From assembly GCA_963699525.1 (NCBI GenBank), contig CAVOUI010000004.1, positions 186,001 to 250,000 on the forward strand: DNA of 64,000 bases. The letters run 5' to 3'. This DNA is from SG8-41 sp963699525. Its GTDB lineage: Bacteria; Pseudomonadota; Gammaproteobacteria; Burkholderiales; SG8-41. The position numbers and the translations under genes were made by a program. The notes under the pieces are model-generated. The model was not told the origin of the DNA. It did no database searches and was given only the letters and a program-made list of their open reading frames with translations. Of the stretch, positions 55,094 to 62,753 are shown piece after piece; the stretch's first letter is position 1, and each line of letters starts with the position of its first letter.

Positions 55094-57171
55094 CTATTTC
55101 ACGCGCATGCCGGGCTGAGCGCCGGAATCGGGGGCGAGCAGGAATATGCCGGGACCCTCGCCCGAGGCCGCCAGCACCATGCCCTCGGAAATTCCGAATT
55201 TCATCTTTCGGGGCGCGAGGTTAGCAACGACGACGGTGAGCCGTCCCGTGAGCCGTTCCGGATCATAGGCGCTCTTGATGCCCGCGAAAACGGTCATAGT
55301 TCCGGTTCCGGCATCGAGTGTGAGTTTTAGCAGCTTATCTGCGCCCGCCACGGAGTCCGCGGCCACGATTCTGGCGATCCGCAGGTCCAGTTTGTTGAAG
55401 TCATCGATCGTAATTTGCGGTGCGGCGCCGTCCTTCCCCCTTCGCGGGGGAAGGCGTGGATGGGGGGGTGACTGCCATGGGAATCTTCCTGTCGACGTCG
55501 AACAATGCGTCGAGCTGTTTCTCGTCGACGCGGGTCATCAGGTGCTTGTATGGACGAATGCTTTCGGACGAAACTTGCAGATCTTTGAAGGTCAGCGCGC
55601 GATCAAGGCCAAACAATTCTCGCGCAACGCTCGATGCAGTCGCCGGAACGATTGGTGCCAGGTAGACGGTCAGCGCGAAAAAAGCGTAGATGCGTCGCTG
55701 CACACGCGGTGCAAGTCCTCGCGCTTTCGCGATTCTGGCGATCCTTTGCCAGTTCCCAGGGTTTCGATCGGTCGAAACGCTGATTGATGCGGTCGGCGAC
55801 AGCCATGACATCGCGCACCACTTTTCCGAATTCACGCGCCGTCGTAGGCGGCGGCAATCTCATCGTCGATGTCGACCGCGTCGGCCAACAGTTGTGGCCT
55901 GATTGGGGAGGATCCGGAAATCAAACAACTCGACCGTCGAATTGCTTGGATATGAATCCAGCCGCCCGGCTCGCGATGTTGACGTACTTGCCGATCAGAT
56001 CGCTGTTAACCCTTGCGACGAAGTCATCCGGGTTGAAGTCCAGGTCCTCGACATTGGCGTTAAGCTTGGCGGCGATGTAATAGCGCAGCCACTCGGGGTT
56101 CATGCCGAGCTCGAGGTAGCGCAGTGGGTCGATGCCGGTGCCGCGAGATTTGGACATCTTTTCGCCGGACACGCCGATGAAGCCGTGCACGTTGACTTGG
56201 TCCGGCGTCTTATACGCGCCGGAGAACTCGAGCATCGCCGGCCAGAACAACGTGTGGAAATAGATGATGTCCTTGCCGATGAAATGGATCATCTCGGTGT
56301 CGCTGCCGGGTTTCACCATCGCGGCGAAGTCGAGGCCTTTGCTATCGCAGTACTGCTTCAGGCTCGCGAAATAGCCCACCGGGGCATCCAGCCAGACATA
56401 CAGGTACTTCTCGTCCTGGATGTCCGGAATTCGAATACCGAAGTAGGGCGGGTCGCGCGAGATGTCCCAGTCGGCGAGCGTCTTTTCGTCCTTGCCCTCG
56501 AGCCATTCCCTGGCCTTGTTGACGACTTGCGGCTGCAGCCGTCCCGGCTTGCTGATCCACTCGCGAAGGAACTCCTTGCATCTTGAATCGGACAGTTTGA
56601 AAAAATGGTGCTCCGACGATTTCATCACCGGGGTGGCGCCCGACAGCGTCGAGTAGGGATTCTTCAGCTTGGTGGGCGAATAGACCGAACTGCAGTTCTC
56701 GCAGGCGTCCCCGTACTGATCTTTCGCGCCGCAGTTCGGACACTCACCCTTGATGTAGCGGTCGGCGAGGAACATGCCCTTCACCGGGTCGTAGAACTGC
56801 TCGATCGTCTTCGTGTAGATGAGCCCCTTCGCCTTCAGCTTGCGATACAAGTCCTGCGAAAGCTCTGTGTTCTCCTTCGAGTGCGTCGAATGCCAGTTGT
56901 CGTGGTCAATGTGAAATCCGTCGAGGTAGCGCTTGCGGCCCTTGGCGATCTCGCCAATGAACGCTTCGGGCGTTTTCCCGGCCTTTTCGGCCGCAAGCAT
57001 GATCGGCGCACCATGCGCGTCATCGGCGCCGATGAAATGCACCGTGTGGCCCTGCATGCGCTGGAAACGCACCCAGATGTCGGCCTGGATGTACTCCATG
57101 ATGTGGCCGATATGAAACGGCCCGTTCGCGTAGGGCAGGGCCGTGGTGACGAAAAGGTGCCTTTGGCGCAT
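55094..57171 (-). CDS. metG: Methionyl-tRNA synthetase, C-terminal third interrupted by several indels
   Basis: Start ATG at 57171. The first 416 residues are intact: ATP-binding PFHIGH, zinc site CPNCGAKDQYGDACENC, anticodon-side segments and KMSKSRG. After FDGRVV (about 55925) the protein continues only in other frames: QLLADAVDIDDEIAAAYDG, then REFGKVVRDVMAVADRINQR, then ALTVYLAPIVPATASSVARE through FDVDRKIPMA. It ends with an intact C-terminal tRNA-binding domain (DDFNKLDLRIARIVAADSVA) and stop at 55094. At least four frame changes lie between 55430 and 55925. One coincides with the G7 tract of a palindromic element in the linker. An essential enzyme is not expected to be broken, so I favour poor local sequence. 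Confidence 0.85.
55432..55468. repeat. Palindromic element in the metG linker
   Basis: CCTTCCCCC (55432-55440) and GGGGGAAGG (55446-55454) form a perfect 9-bp stem with a TTCGC loop, followed by CGTGGATGGGGGGG. It lies in the linker between the MetRS body and its tRNA-binding domain. Deleting one base from the G7 run at 55462-55468 puts both sides in frame. The layout resembles the stem and G-rich tail of the elements at 40010 and 60554. Confidence 0.8.
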
Positions 57172-57284
57172 TGTTATGGGGCAAACTTGGCGGCTGAAAT
57201 TGTAGCAAAGTTCAAGGGTTAGCCGCGAAAATGCATGTTTTCTCTCACTAGGAACGGCAACGCGCGTATCTTCCCTGCGGCACT

Positions 57285-57370
57285 GGCAAAAATTGGGACG
57301 CACACATTCTTTACACAACCATGCGTTGACGTTTCTCCGCACGAAAAATGTGTGCGTCCCAGTTTTTGCC
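57285..57370. repeat. 24-bp inverted repeat with 38-bp spacer (REP/MITE-like)
   Basis: Arms at 57285-57308 and 57347-57370 are complementary at 23 of 24 positions. Arm 1 begins GGCAAAAATTGGGACGCACA. The element lies in the 263-base gap between metG and the mrp gene, which are divergent. It is AT-richer than the surroundings and has no coding capacity. It resembles short mobile inverted repeats of the REP or MITE kind; direct target duplications were not seen. Confidence 0.75.
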
Positions 57371-57434
57371 CTTATTGGCGGAACGGGTTGGAACGGGTCT
57401 AGAATCGCGCCCTACACTTTGATCGAGGTACTCC

Positions 57435-58523
57435 ATGGCTGTCACCGAGCAGCAGGTCCAGGACGCGCTGAAGACGCTCGTTGATCCCAACACGCGCAAG
57501 GACTACGTCAGCAGCCGGTCGGTGCGCAATATCAAGGTGGACGGCGGCAAGGTCGGCGTGGAGATCCAGCTCGGTTACCCGGGTAAGAGCCAGCTCGAGC
57601 CGATCCGGGAGCAGGTCACCCAGGCGCTCAGGGCGATCCCGGGGGTGGCGAGCGCATCAGTCACCGTGCAGATGAAGATCGTGCCGCACGCCGTACAGCG
57701 CGGAGTCAAGCTCGTCCCGGGAATCAAGAACATCATTGCCGTCGCCTCGGGCAAGGGCGGGGTGGGGAAGAGCACCACGGCGGTCAATCTCGCGCTCGCG
57801 CTGGCGGCCGAAGGCGCGAGCGTCGGCGTGCTCGACGCCGACATCTACGGCCCCTCTCAGCCGATCATGCTCGGCATCCGCGGCCGGCCGGAATCGCCCG
57901 ACGGGAAACACCTCGAGCCGATGGAGGGACACGGCATCCAGGCCATGTCGATCGGCTTCCTGATCGACCCGGACACCCCCATGGTATGGCGCGGGCCGAT
58001 GGTGACCCAGGCGCTGGAGCAACTCCTGAACGAAACCAAGTGGCGGGACATCGATTACCTGGTGGTGGACCTGCCTCCCGGGACCGGGGACATCCAATTG
58101 ACGCTCGCGCAGCGCGTGCCGGTGACCGGCGCGATTATCGTCACCACCCCCCAGGACATCGCCCTCATCGACGCCCGCAAGGGGCTCAAGATGTTCGAGA
58201 AGGTCGGCATTCCCATCCTCGGCATCGTCGAGAACATGTCGCTCTACATCTGCCCCAAGTGCGGGCACGAGGAGCGGATCTTCGGCGCCGGCGGCGGCGA
58301 GAAGATGGGCAAGGACTACGACGTCGAGCTGCTGGGAGCGCTGCCCCTCGATACCGCCATCCGCGAGGACGCCGACTCCGGCAAGCCGACGCTGGTCTCG
58401 GACCCCGGCGGGCGGATTGCCGCCATCTATCGGCAGATCGCGCGCCGGGTGGCGGTGAAGATCGGCGAGAAGGCGCAGGACCATTCCGCGGCGTTTCCCA
58501 AGATCGTCATTCAGAACACATGA
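57435..58523 (+). CDS. apbC: Mrp/ApbC (NBP35 family) Fe-S cluster carrier ATPase
   Basis: 362 residues. The N-terminal MIP18/DUF59-like domain (about residues 1-85) precedes a P-loop of the MRP type: AVASGKGGVGKSTTAVNLAL with the deviant Walker A, then the VGVLDADIYGPSQPIMLG region and a C-terminal CPKCGHEERIFGAGGGEKM that carries the CxxC for a bridging Fe-S cluster. It delivers Fe-S clusters to apoproteins. Its TGA overlaps the dcd ATG (ATGA). Confidence 0.95.
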   Translation: MAVTEQQVQDALKTLVDPNTRKDYVSSRSVRNIKVDGGKVGVEIQLGYPGKSQLEPIREQVTQALRAIPGVASASVTVQMKIVPHAVQRGVKLVPGIKNIIAVASGKGGVGKSTTAVNLALALAAEGASVGVLDADIYGPSQPIMLGIRGRPESPDGKHLEPMEGHGIQAMSIGFLIDPDTPMVWRGPMVTQALEQLLNETKWRDIDYLVVDLPPGTGDIQLTLAQRVPVTGAIIVTTPQDIALIDARKGLKMFEKVGIPILGIVENMSLYICPKCGHEERIFGAGGGEKMGKDYDVELLGALPLDTAIREDADSGKPTLVSDPGGRIAAIYRQIARRVAVKIGEKAQDHSAAFPKIVIQNT

Positions 58524-59092
58524 GCATCAAATCCGACCGCTGGATCCGCCGCATGGCGCTCGAGAGCCGCATGATCGAGCCGTTCGAGCCGAGCCAGGTG
58601 AAGGAGGTCAGGGGCCGCAGGGTGGTGTCCTATGGCACCTCGAGCTACGGCTACGACATCCGCTGCTCGGACGAATTCAAGCTCTTTACCAACATCAACA
58701 CCACCATCGTCGACCCCAAGAACTTCGACTCGAACTCGTTCGTGGACGTGAAGGGCGAAGTCTGCATCATCCCGCCCAACTCCTTCGCGCTCGCCCGCAC
58801 CGTCGAGTACTTCCGGGTCCCCCGCAACGTCCTGACCCTGTGCCTGGGGAAGTCGACCTACGCCCGCTGCGGCATCATCGTGAACGTGACGCCGCTCGAG
58901 CCGGAGTGGGAGGGCTACGTCACGCTCGAGTTCTCCAATACCACTCCGCTTCCGGCCAAGATCTACGCCAACGAGGGGGTGGCGCAGGTGATCTTCCTGG
59001 AAGCACGGCCCGACGACATCTGCGAGACCTCCTACAAGGACCGCGGCGGCAAGTATCAGGGGCAGCGCGGCGTGACGCCTCCGAAGGTCTGA
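58520..59092 (+). CDS. dcd: dCTP deaminase
   Basis: 190 residues, standard length. The dUTPase-like trimeric fold shows SYGTSSYGYDIRCSDEFKLF, the GKSTYARCGIIVNVTPLEPE region with the catalytic Arg and Glu, and GVAQVIFLEA. It converts dCTP to dUTP for dTTP synthesis, matching thyA and folA nearby. It is translationally coupled to apbC, a common pairing in betaproteobacteria. Confidence 0.95.
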   Translation: MSIKSDRWIRRMALESRMIEPFEPSQVKEVRGRRVVSYGTSSYGYDIRCSDEFKLFTNINTTIVDPKNFDSNSFVDVKGEVCIIPPNSFALARTVEYFRVPRNVLTLCLGKSTYARCGIIVNVTPLEPEWEGYVTLEFSNTTPLPAKIYANEGVAQVIFLEARPDDICETSYKDRGGKYQGQRGVTPPKV

Positions 59093-59186
59093 CGACGGCG
59101 AGCGGAACGGCGCGAGCGCGCGTCCTTCCGATTGTTGCGTCACCGACACGCGCGCGGATTTTTTTCGGTAAATCGGGAAAAAACTC

Positions 59187-59214
59187 TTGATTCCTGGTAC
59201 CGCAGCCATATAAT
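59187..59214 (+). promoter_or_regulatory. Strong sigma-70 promoter for the ornithine decarboxylase gene
   Basis: TTGATT (59187-59192), a 16-base spacer and a perfect TATAAT (59209-59214). The mapped leader to the ATG would be about 130 bases, long for this genome, and contains a short ORF and two hairpins. Confidence 0.7.
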
Positions 59215-59268
59215 TTCTGCAGGTTTTCACTTTTTTGAGTCGCGAGCGGGGGTTTTGAACGACAAACC

Positions 59269-59334
59269 ATGACAGATGGAAGTAATTTCCGCCTTGAGGC
59301 GGACGCGGCTGCCGGGCGCTTGCCCGAATCCTAG
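59269..59334 (+). CDS. Possible 21-residue leader peptide upstream of the ornithine decarboxylase gene
   Basis: ATG at 59269 opens a 21-codon frame ending with TAG at 59332-59334, 18 bases before the decarboxylase ATG. It begins MTDGSNFRLEADAAGR. Two short hairpins lie inside it: CCGCC-TTGA-GGCGG at 59289-59302 and CGGGC-GCTT-GCCCG at 59313-59326. Ribosome arrest or stem rearrangement could control the downstream gene. The upstream GCGGGGG is a poor ribosome site, so the coding status is uncertain. Confidence 0.35.
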   Translation: MTDGSNFRLEADAAAGRLPES

Positions 59335-59352
59335 ATCTCGAGGAGACCTTTG

Positions 59353-60546
59353 ATGGCCGTGCGCCCAGCCGCCCAGAATCCGCAGTCCGCACCCGCTCCC
59401 GAAACCGAACAGTCCCAACTCTTCGATACCCATCCCGAAGTCCGCCTGGACTTCAAGCACGTCCGAAAGTCGCTGAAGCAGGGCTATACCCGGCCTTTCC
59501 TGCTGGTCGATACCGGCATCGTGCGCACCAAGGTCCGGCGCTTCAAGGCGGCCATGCCGCGGGTCAACCCGCATTACGCGGTCAAGGCCAATCCCGACCC
59601 CCGGGTGCTGAAGGTCCTGATCGAGGAGGGCACGGGATTCGAGATCGCCTCGATCGCCGAGCTCGATCTCCTGCTCGAGCTGGGGGTGCCGGCCGCCGAG
59701 GTCTATTACAGCAACCCGGTGAAGTCACGGGCCTACATCGAGTACGCCGCGGGAAAGGGCGTGGAGTGGTTCGTCCTCGATAGCGTCGAGGAGCTGAGAA
59801 AGATCCACGGCATCAAGCCTGACGCCAAGCTCTACCTCCGGATCGAAGCCCCCAACGTCGGCAGCGACTGGCCGCTGACGGGGAAATTCGGCATGAAGGC
59901 TCAGGAGGTGGACGCGGTCGTCGCCGAGGCCGTGGCGCTCAAGGCCGACCTCGCGGGCGTGACCTTCCACGTCGGCTCCCAGTGCCGCAACCCGGAGAAC
60001 TGGCGGGTGGGCATCCAGGGCGCGAAGCGCGTGTTCAAGAAGATGCGTCTGGCAGGCTTGAATCCCCGGCTGCTCAACATCGGCGGCGGGTTCCCGGTGC
60101 GCCACGTCAAGCCGATCCCCTCGATCGAGAAGATCGCCGAGGTGGTGAACCACTCGCTGCGGGACGTGCCGCAAAGCGTGCGGGTCATGGCCGAGCCGGG
60201 GCGCTATTTCGTGTCGGACGCCGGATACTTCGTCTGCCGCGTCGTCGGCACCGCCACCCGCGCCGGGAAGCGCTGGATGTACTGGGACGCCGGCGTGTTC
60301 GGCGGCGTCATCGAGACCACGGAGGGGCTGCGCTACGACGTGCAGACCGACCGCAGCGGCAAGCTGATACCGTGGAACATCGCGGGCCCGACCTGCGACT
60401 CGGTGGACGTCTGCATGCGCGACGAGCTCTTCCCCGAGGATTTGCGGGAAGGGGACTTCATCTACATCGCCAACGCCGGCGCCTACACGACTGCCTACGC
60501 CAGCAATTTCAACGGCTTCCCGCTGCCCGAGGTGCGCGTCATCTGA
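59353..60546 (+). CDS. speC: Ornithine decarboxylase (type III, PLP-dependent)
   Basis: 397 residues from the ATG at 59353 with GAGGAGACCTTTG upstream. Fold III decarboxylase: the PLP Lys is in HYAVKANPDP, the His of VTFHVGSQC stacks on the cofactor, the glycine loop is IGGGFPVRH, and the catalytic Cys and Asp are in GPTCDSVDV. The C terminus carries NAGAYTTAYASNFNGF. The pattern fits ornithine decarboxylase more than meso-DAP decarboxylase. It makes putrescine. The gene name speC is used loosely, because E. coli SpeC belongs to another fold. It is convergent with folA, overlapping by 8 bases. Confidence 0.87.
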   Translation: MAVRPAAQNPQSAPAPETEQSQLFDTHPEVRLDFKHVRKSLKQGYTRPFLLVDTGIVRTKVRRFKAAMPRVNPHYAVKANPDPRVLKVLIEEGTGFEIASIAELDLLLELGVPAAEVYYSNPVKSRAYIEYAAGKGVEWFVLDSVEELRKIHGIKPDAKLYLRIEAPNVGSDWPLTGKFGMKAQEVDAVVAEAVALKADLAGVTFHVGSQCRNPENWRVGIQGAKRVFKKMRLAGLNPRLLNIGGGFPVRHVKPIPSIEKIAEVVNHSLRDVPQSVRVMAEPGRYFVSDAGYFVCRVVGTATRAGKRWMYWDAGVFGGVIETTEGLRYDVQTDRSGKLIPWNIAGPTCDSVDVCMRDELFPEDLREGDFIYIANAGAYTTAYASNFNGFPLPEVRVI

Positions 60547-61072
60547 CTTTGATCCCTCCCGTCGTGGGGGAGGGTTGGGGTGGGGGCGCCTCGCTCCGCT
60601 CGTAGGTCACGCAGCGGAAGGCATGGCGATGCCGCTCGTCGGCGGCGAACGCCGCGGCAGACACTTCGCGCCATTCTCCAGCAGCAATGTCCGGCATCAA
60701 GGTATCGCCCGCGACTTCGGCATCGACCGTCGTGAGGTAAAGTCTCCCGGCGCGCGAGAGCGACTGCGAATAGAGCTCGGCGCCCCCGATCACGAAGATC
60801 TCGTCGTCAGACCCGCACGCGGCGATCGCCTCGTCGAGGGAATGGACGACCTTCGCGCCCGGGGCCCGGTAGCCGCGCTGGCGTGTCACGATCACGCTGG
60901 TGCGGCCGGGCAGCGGGCGTCCGATCGACTCCCAGGTCTTGCGGCCCATGATGATGTGATGCCCCAGGGTCAGGCGCTTGAAGCGCTTCAGTTCCTCGGG
61001 CAGGTGCCAGGGTATCCGGCCGTCGGCGCCGATCACGCGGTTGCGCGCCATCGCCGCGATGATGGATATCAC
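60539..61072 (-). CDS. folA: Dihydrofolate reductase with repeat-derived C-terminal tail
   Basis: 177 residues from GTG 61072. The fold begins ISIIAAMARNRVIGADGRIP and carries the acidic Glu in PWHLPEELKRFKRLT, MGRKTWESIGRPLPGRTSVI for NADPH binding, and IFVIGGAELY. It reduces dihydrofolate regenerated by ThyA. The core ends near CVTYERSE. The last 15 residues (APPPQPSPTTGG onward) come from a GC-rich palindromic element at the ODC-folA junction, an atypical extension. The gene starts three bases after thyA. Confidence 0.93.
   Translation of the reverse strand: MISIIAAMARNRVIGADGRIPWHLPEELKRFKRLTLGHHIIMGRKTWESIGRPLPGRTSVIVTRQRGYRAPGAKVVHSLDEAIAACGSDDEIFVIGGAELYSQSLSRAGRLYLTTVDAEVAGDTLMPDIAAGEWREVSAAAFAADERHRHAFRCVTYERSEAPPPQPSPTTGGIKVR
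60554..60574. repeat. Palindromic element at the ODC-folA junction
   Basis: CCCTCCC (60554-60560) and GGGAGGG (60568-60574) form a perfect 7-bp stem around GTCGTGG, followed by TTGGGGTGGGGGCG. It encodes the end of folA on the minus strand and lies just after the decarboxylase stop codon. It might serve as a shared transcript end for the convergent genes. Confidence 0.7.
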
Positions 61073-61075
61073 GGG

Positions 61076-61870
61076 TCAGACGGCGACGGGCGCGCGGATG
61101 GCAGGGTGGGGGTCGTAGTTCTCGAGCGTGAAGTCCTCGTAGCGGAACGCGAAGAGGTCCTTCACCGCCGGGTTTAGCCTCATCGCCGGGAGAGGGCGCG
61201 GGGTGCGCGCGAGCTGCTCGCGCGCCTGCTCGAGATGGTTGTTGTAGAGGTGGGTGTCGCCGAAGGTGTGCACGAAGTCGCCGGCTTTCAGCCCGCTCAC
61301 CTGGGCCACCATCAGGGTGAGCAGCGCGTAGGAGGCGATGTTGAACGGCACGCCGAGGAAGAGATCGGCGCTCCTCTGGTAGAGCTGGCACGAGAGGCGC
61401 CCCTCCGCGACGTAGAACTGGAAGAACGCGTGGCAGGGCAGCAGCGCCATCTTCGACAGGTCGGCGACGTTCCACGCCGAGACGATCAGGCGCCGCGAGT
61501 CGGGGTTCTTCCGGATCTGCTCGATCACCTGGCTCATCTGATCGATGTGGCGGCCGTCCGGCGCCGGCCACGAGCGCCATTGGTAGCCGTACACCGGTCC
61601 CAAGTCGCCCTTGGCGTCGGCCCACTCGTCCCAGATGGTGACGCCGTGATCCCTCAGGTAGCGGGTGTTGGTGTCGCCCTTCAGGAACCACAGCAGCTCG
61701 TGGATGATCGACTTGAGGTGCACCCGCTTGGTGGTCAGCAGGGGGAACCCCGCGCCGAGGTCGAAGCGCAGCTGCGCGCCGAAGATGGAGAGCGTGCCGG
61801 TGCCGGTGCGATCGCTCTTGCGCGCGCCGTGCTCCAGCACGTGCCGCATCAGATCGAGGTATTGGCGCAT
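61076..61870 (-). CDS. thyA: Thymidylate synthase
   Basis: 264 residues, standard length. The catalytic Cys is in LPCHAFFQFYV, the phosphate-binding Arg in DRTGTGTLSIFG and in the following YQRSADLFLGVPFNIASYAL segment, and the C terminus ends in RAPVAV. It methylates dUMP to dTMP with methylene-tetrahydrofolate. It precedes folA in the same operon, a classic pairing, with dcd nearby to supply dUTP. Confidence 0.96.
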   Translation of the reverse strand: MRQYLDLMRHVLEHGARKSDRTGTGTLSIFGAQLRFDLGAGFPLLTTKRVHLKSIIHELLWFLKGDTNTRYLRDHGVTIWDEWADAKGDLGPVYGYQWRSWPAPDGRHIDQMSQVIEQIRKNPDSRRLIVSAWNVADLSKMALLPCHAFFQFYVAEGRLSCQLYQRSADLFLGVPFNIASYALLTLMVAQVSGLKAGDFVHTFGDTHLYNNHLEQAREQLARTPRPLPAMRLNPAVKDLFAFRYEDFTLENYDPHPAIRAPVAV

Positions 61871-61904
61871 CGCTGCGGAGTCCGGGCCGTACGCACTCGA
61901 AATT

Positions 61905-62691
61905 CTAATGGATTTCCCGCGGGTAAGGCTGCTTCAACATCCATCTCGCGATTGCGTCCACGGTGTCCGCCTCCCTGCCGAGGAACCCGTGCGCACTCAT
62001 GGCTTCACAGGGCTTCGACTGCGGCGGAAGGCCGCCCGAGACCGCAATGACCGGGTAGCGGTCCGCGAGCCGAGACGCCGCCGAATAGGGCGTGATGTTG
62101 CAGCCGTCCTCCACGTGGTGAACGAACAGCAGCGGCACCGGGATCGATGAGAAGTCGAACCCGCTCAATCCCGGGCGCCGCTGGTTGGCGAGAAACGCCG
62201 TCGCGGTCAGCACGACGCCGTCCACGCCGGGGCCGAGCCGCTTGCCGGCGGACGCCGCGGAAATCGTGCCGCCTGCTGGTGCCGACGAGAAAGACGGGAA
62301 CGCCGGGGAAGCGCGACTTGAGGTCTGCCACCACCCGCCCGATGTCCTCGGCGTGGGCGGCCCCGAGGCGAAACTCGTCCCCCATGCCGCGCGACTGATC
62401 CGACGGCGCATCCAACACGGCGACGGCGATGCCGGTCCCCGTGAACAGCCGTCGGGACCGCACGAGGAAGTTGCCACTATCGAGCAGCGTGCGGGCGGAT
62501 TCGCGCTCGAGATCGACGTTGCCAGTGCCGCCGGGGAAGAGCAGCGCCACGGCCTGCGTCTTGCCTGCGGGCGGAGATGACAGCAGGTAGGACTGCATGA
62601 CGCCACCGCGCGTCGGCAGGATCACGATATCCTCCGCGCCTGCAGCGACGGTGACGGCGAGCAGCACGAACGCGGCAAGCGGGCGCAACAT
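61905..62691 (-). CDS. Exported alpha/beta hydrolase-like protein, interrupted by an indel
   Basis: About 260 residues. The signal peptide at 62691 (LRPLAAFVLLAVTVAAGAED) is followed by TQAVALLFPGGTGNVDLERE and a nucleophile-elbow-like PVFLVGTS. The frame changes at about 62280; one extra base restores GGTISAASAGKRLGPGVDGV and then VPLLFVHHVEDGCNITPYS, with a C terminus around MSAHGFLGREADTVDAIARW. The active-site His may be in AHGFLG. The fold is alpha/beta hydrolase-like, but the family is not clearly recognised. The indel resembles those elsewhere in the window. Confidence 0.6.
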
Positions 62692-62753
62692 GCCCGGAAT
62701 TGTAGGGCATCGGAGGTTATAATCCGCGCTCTTCCCGATTCCACGGACCCCTC

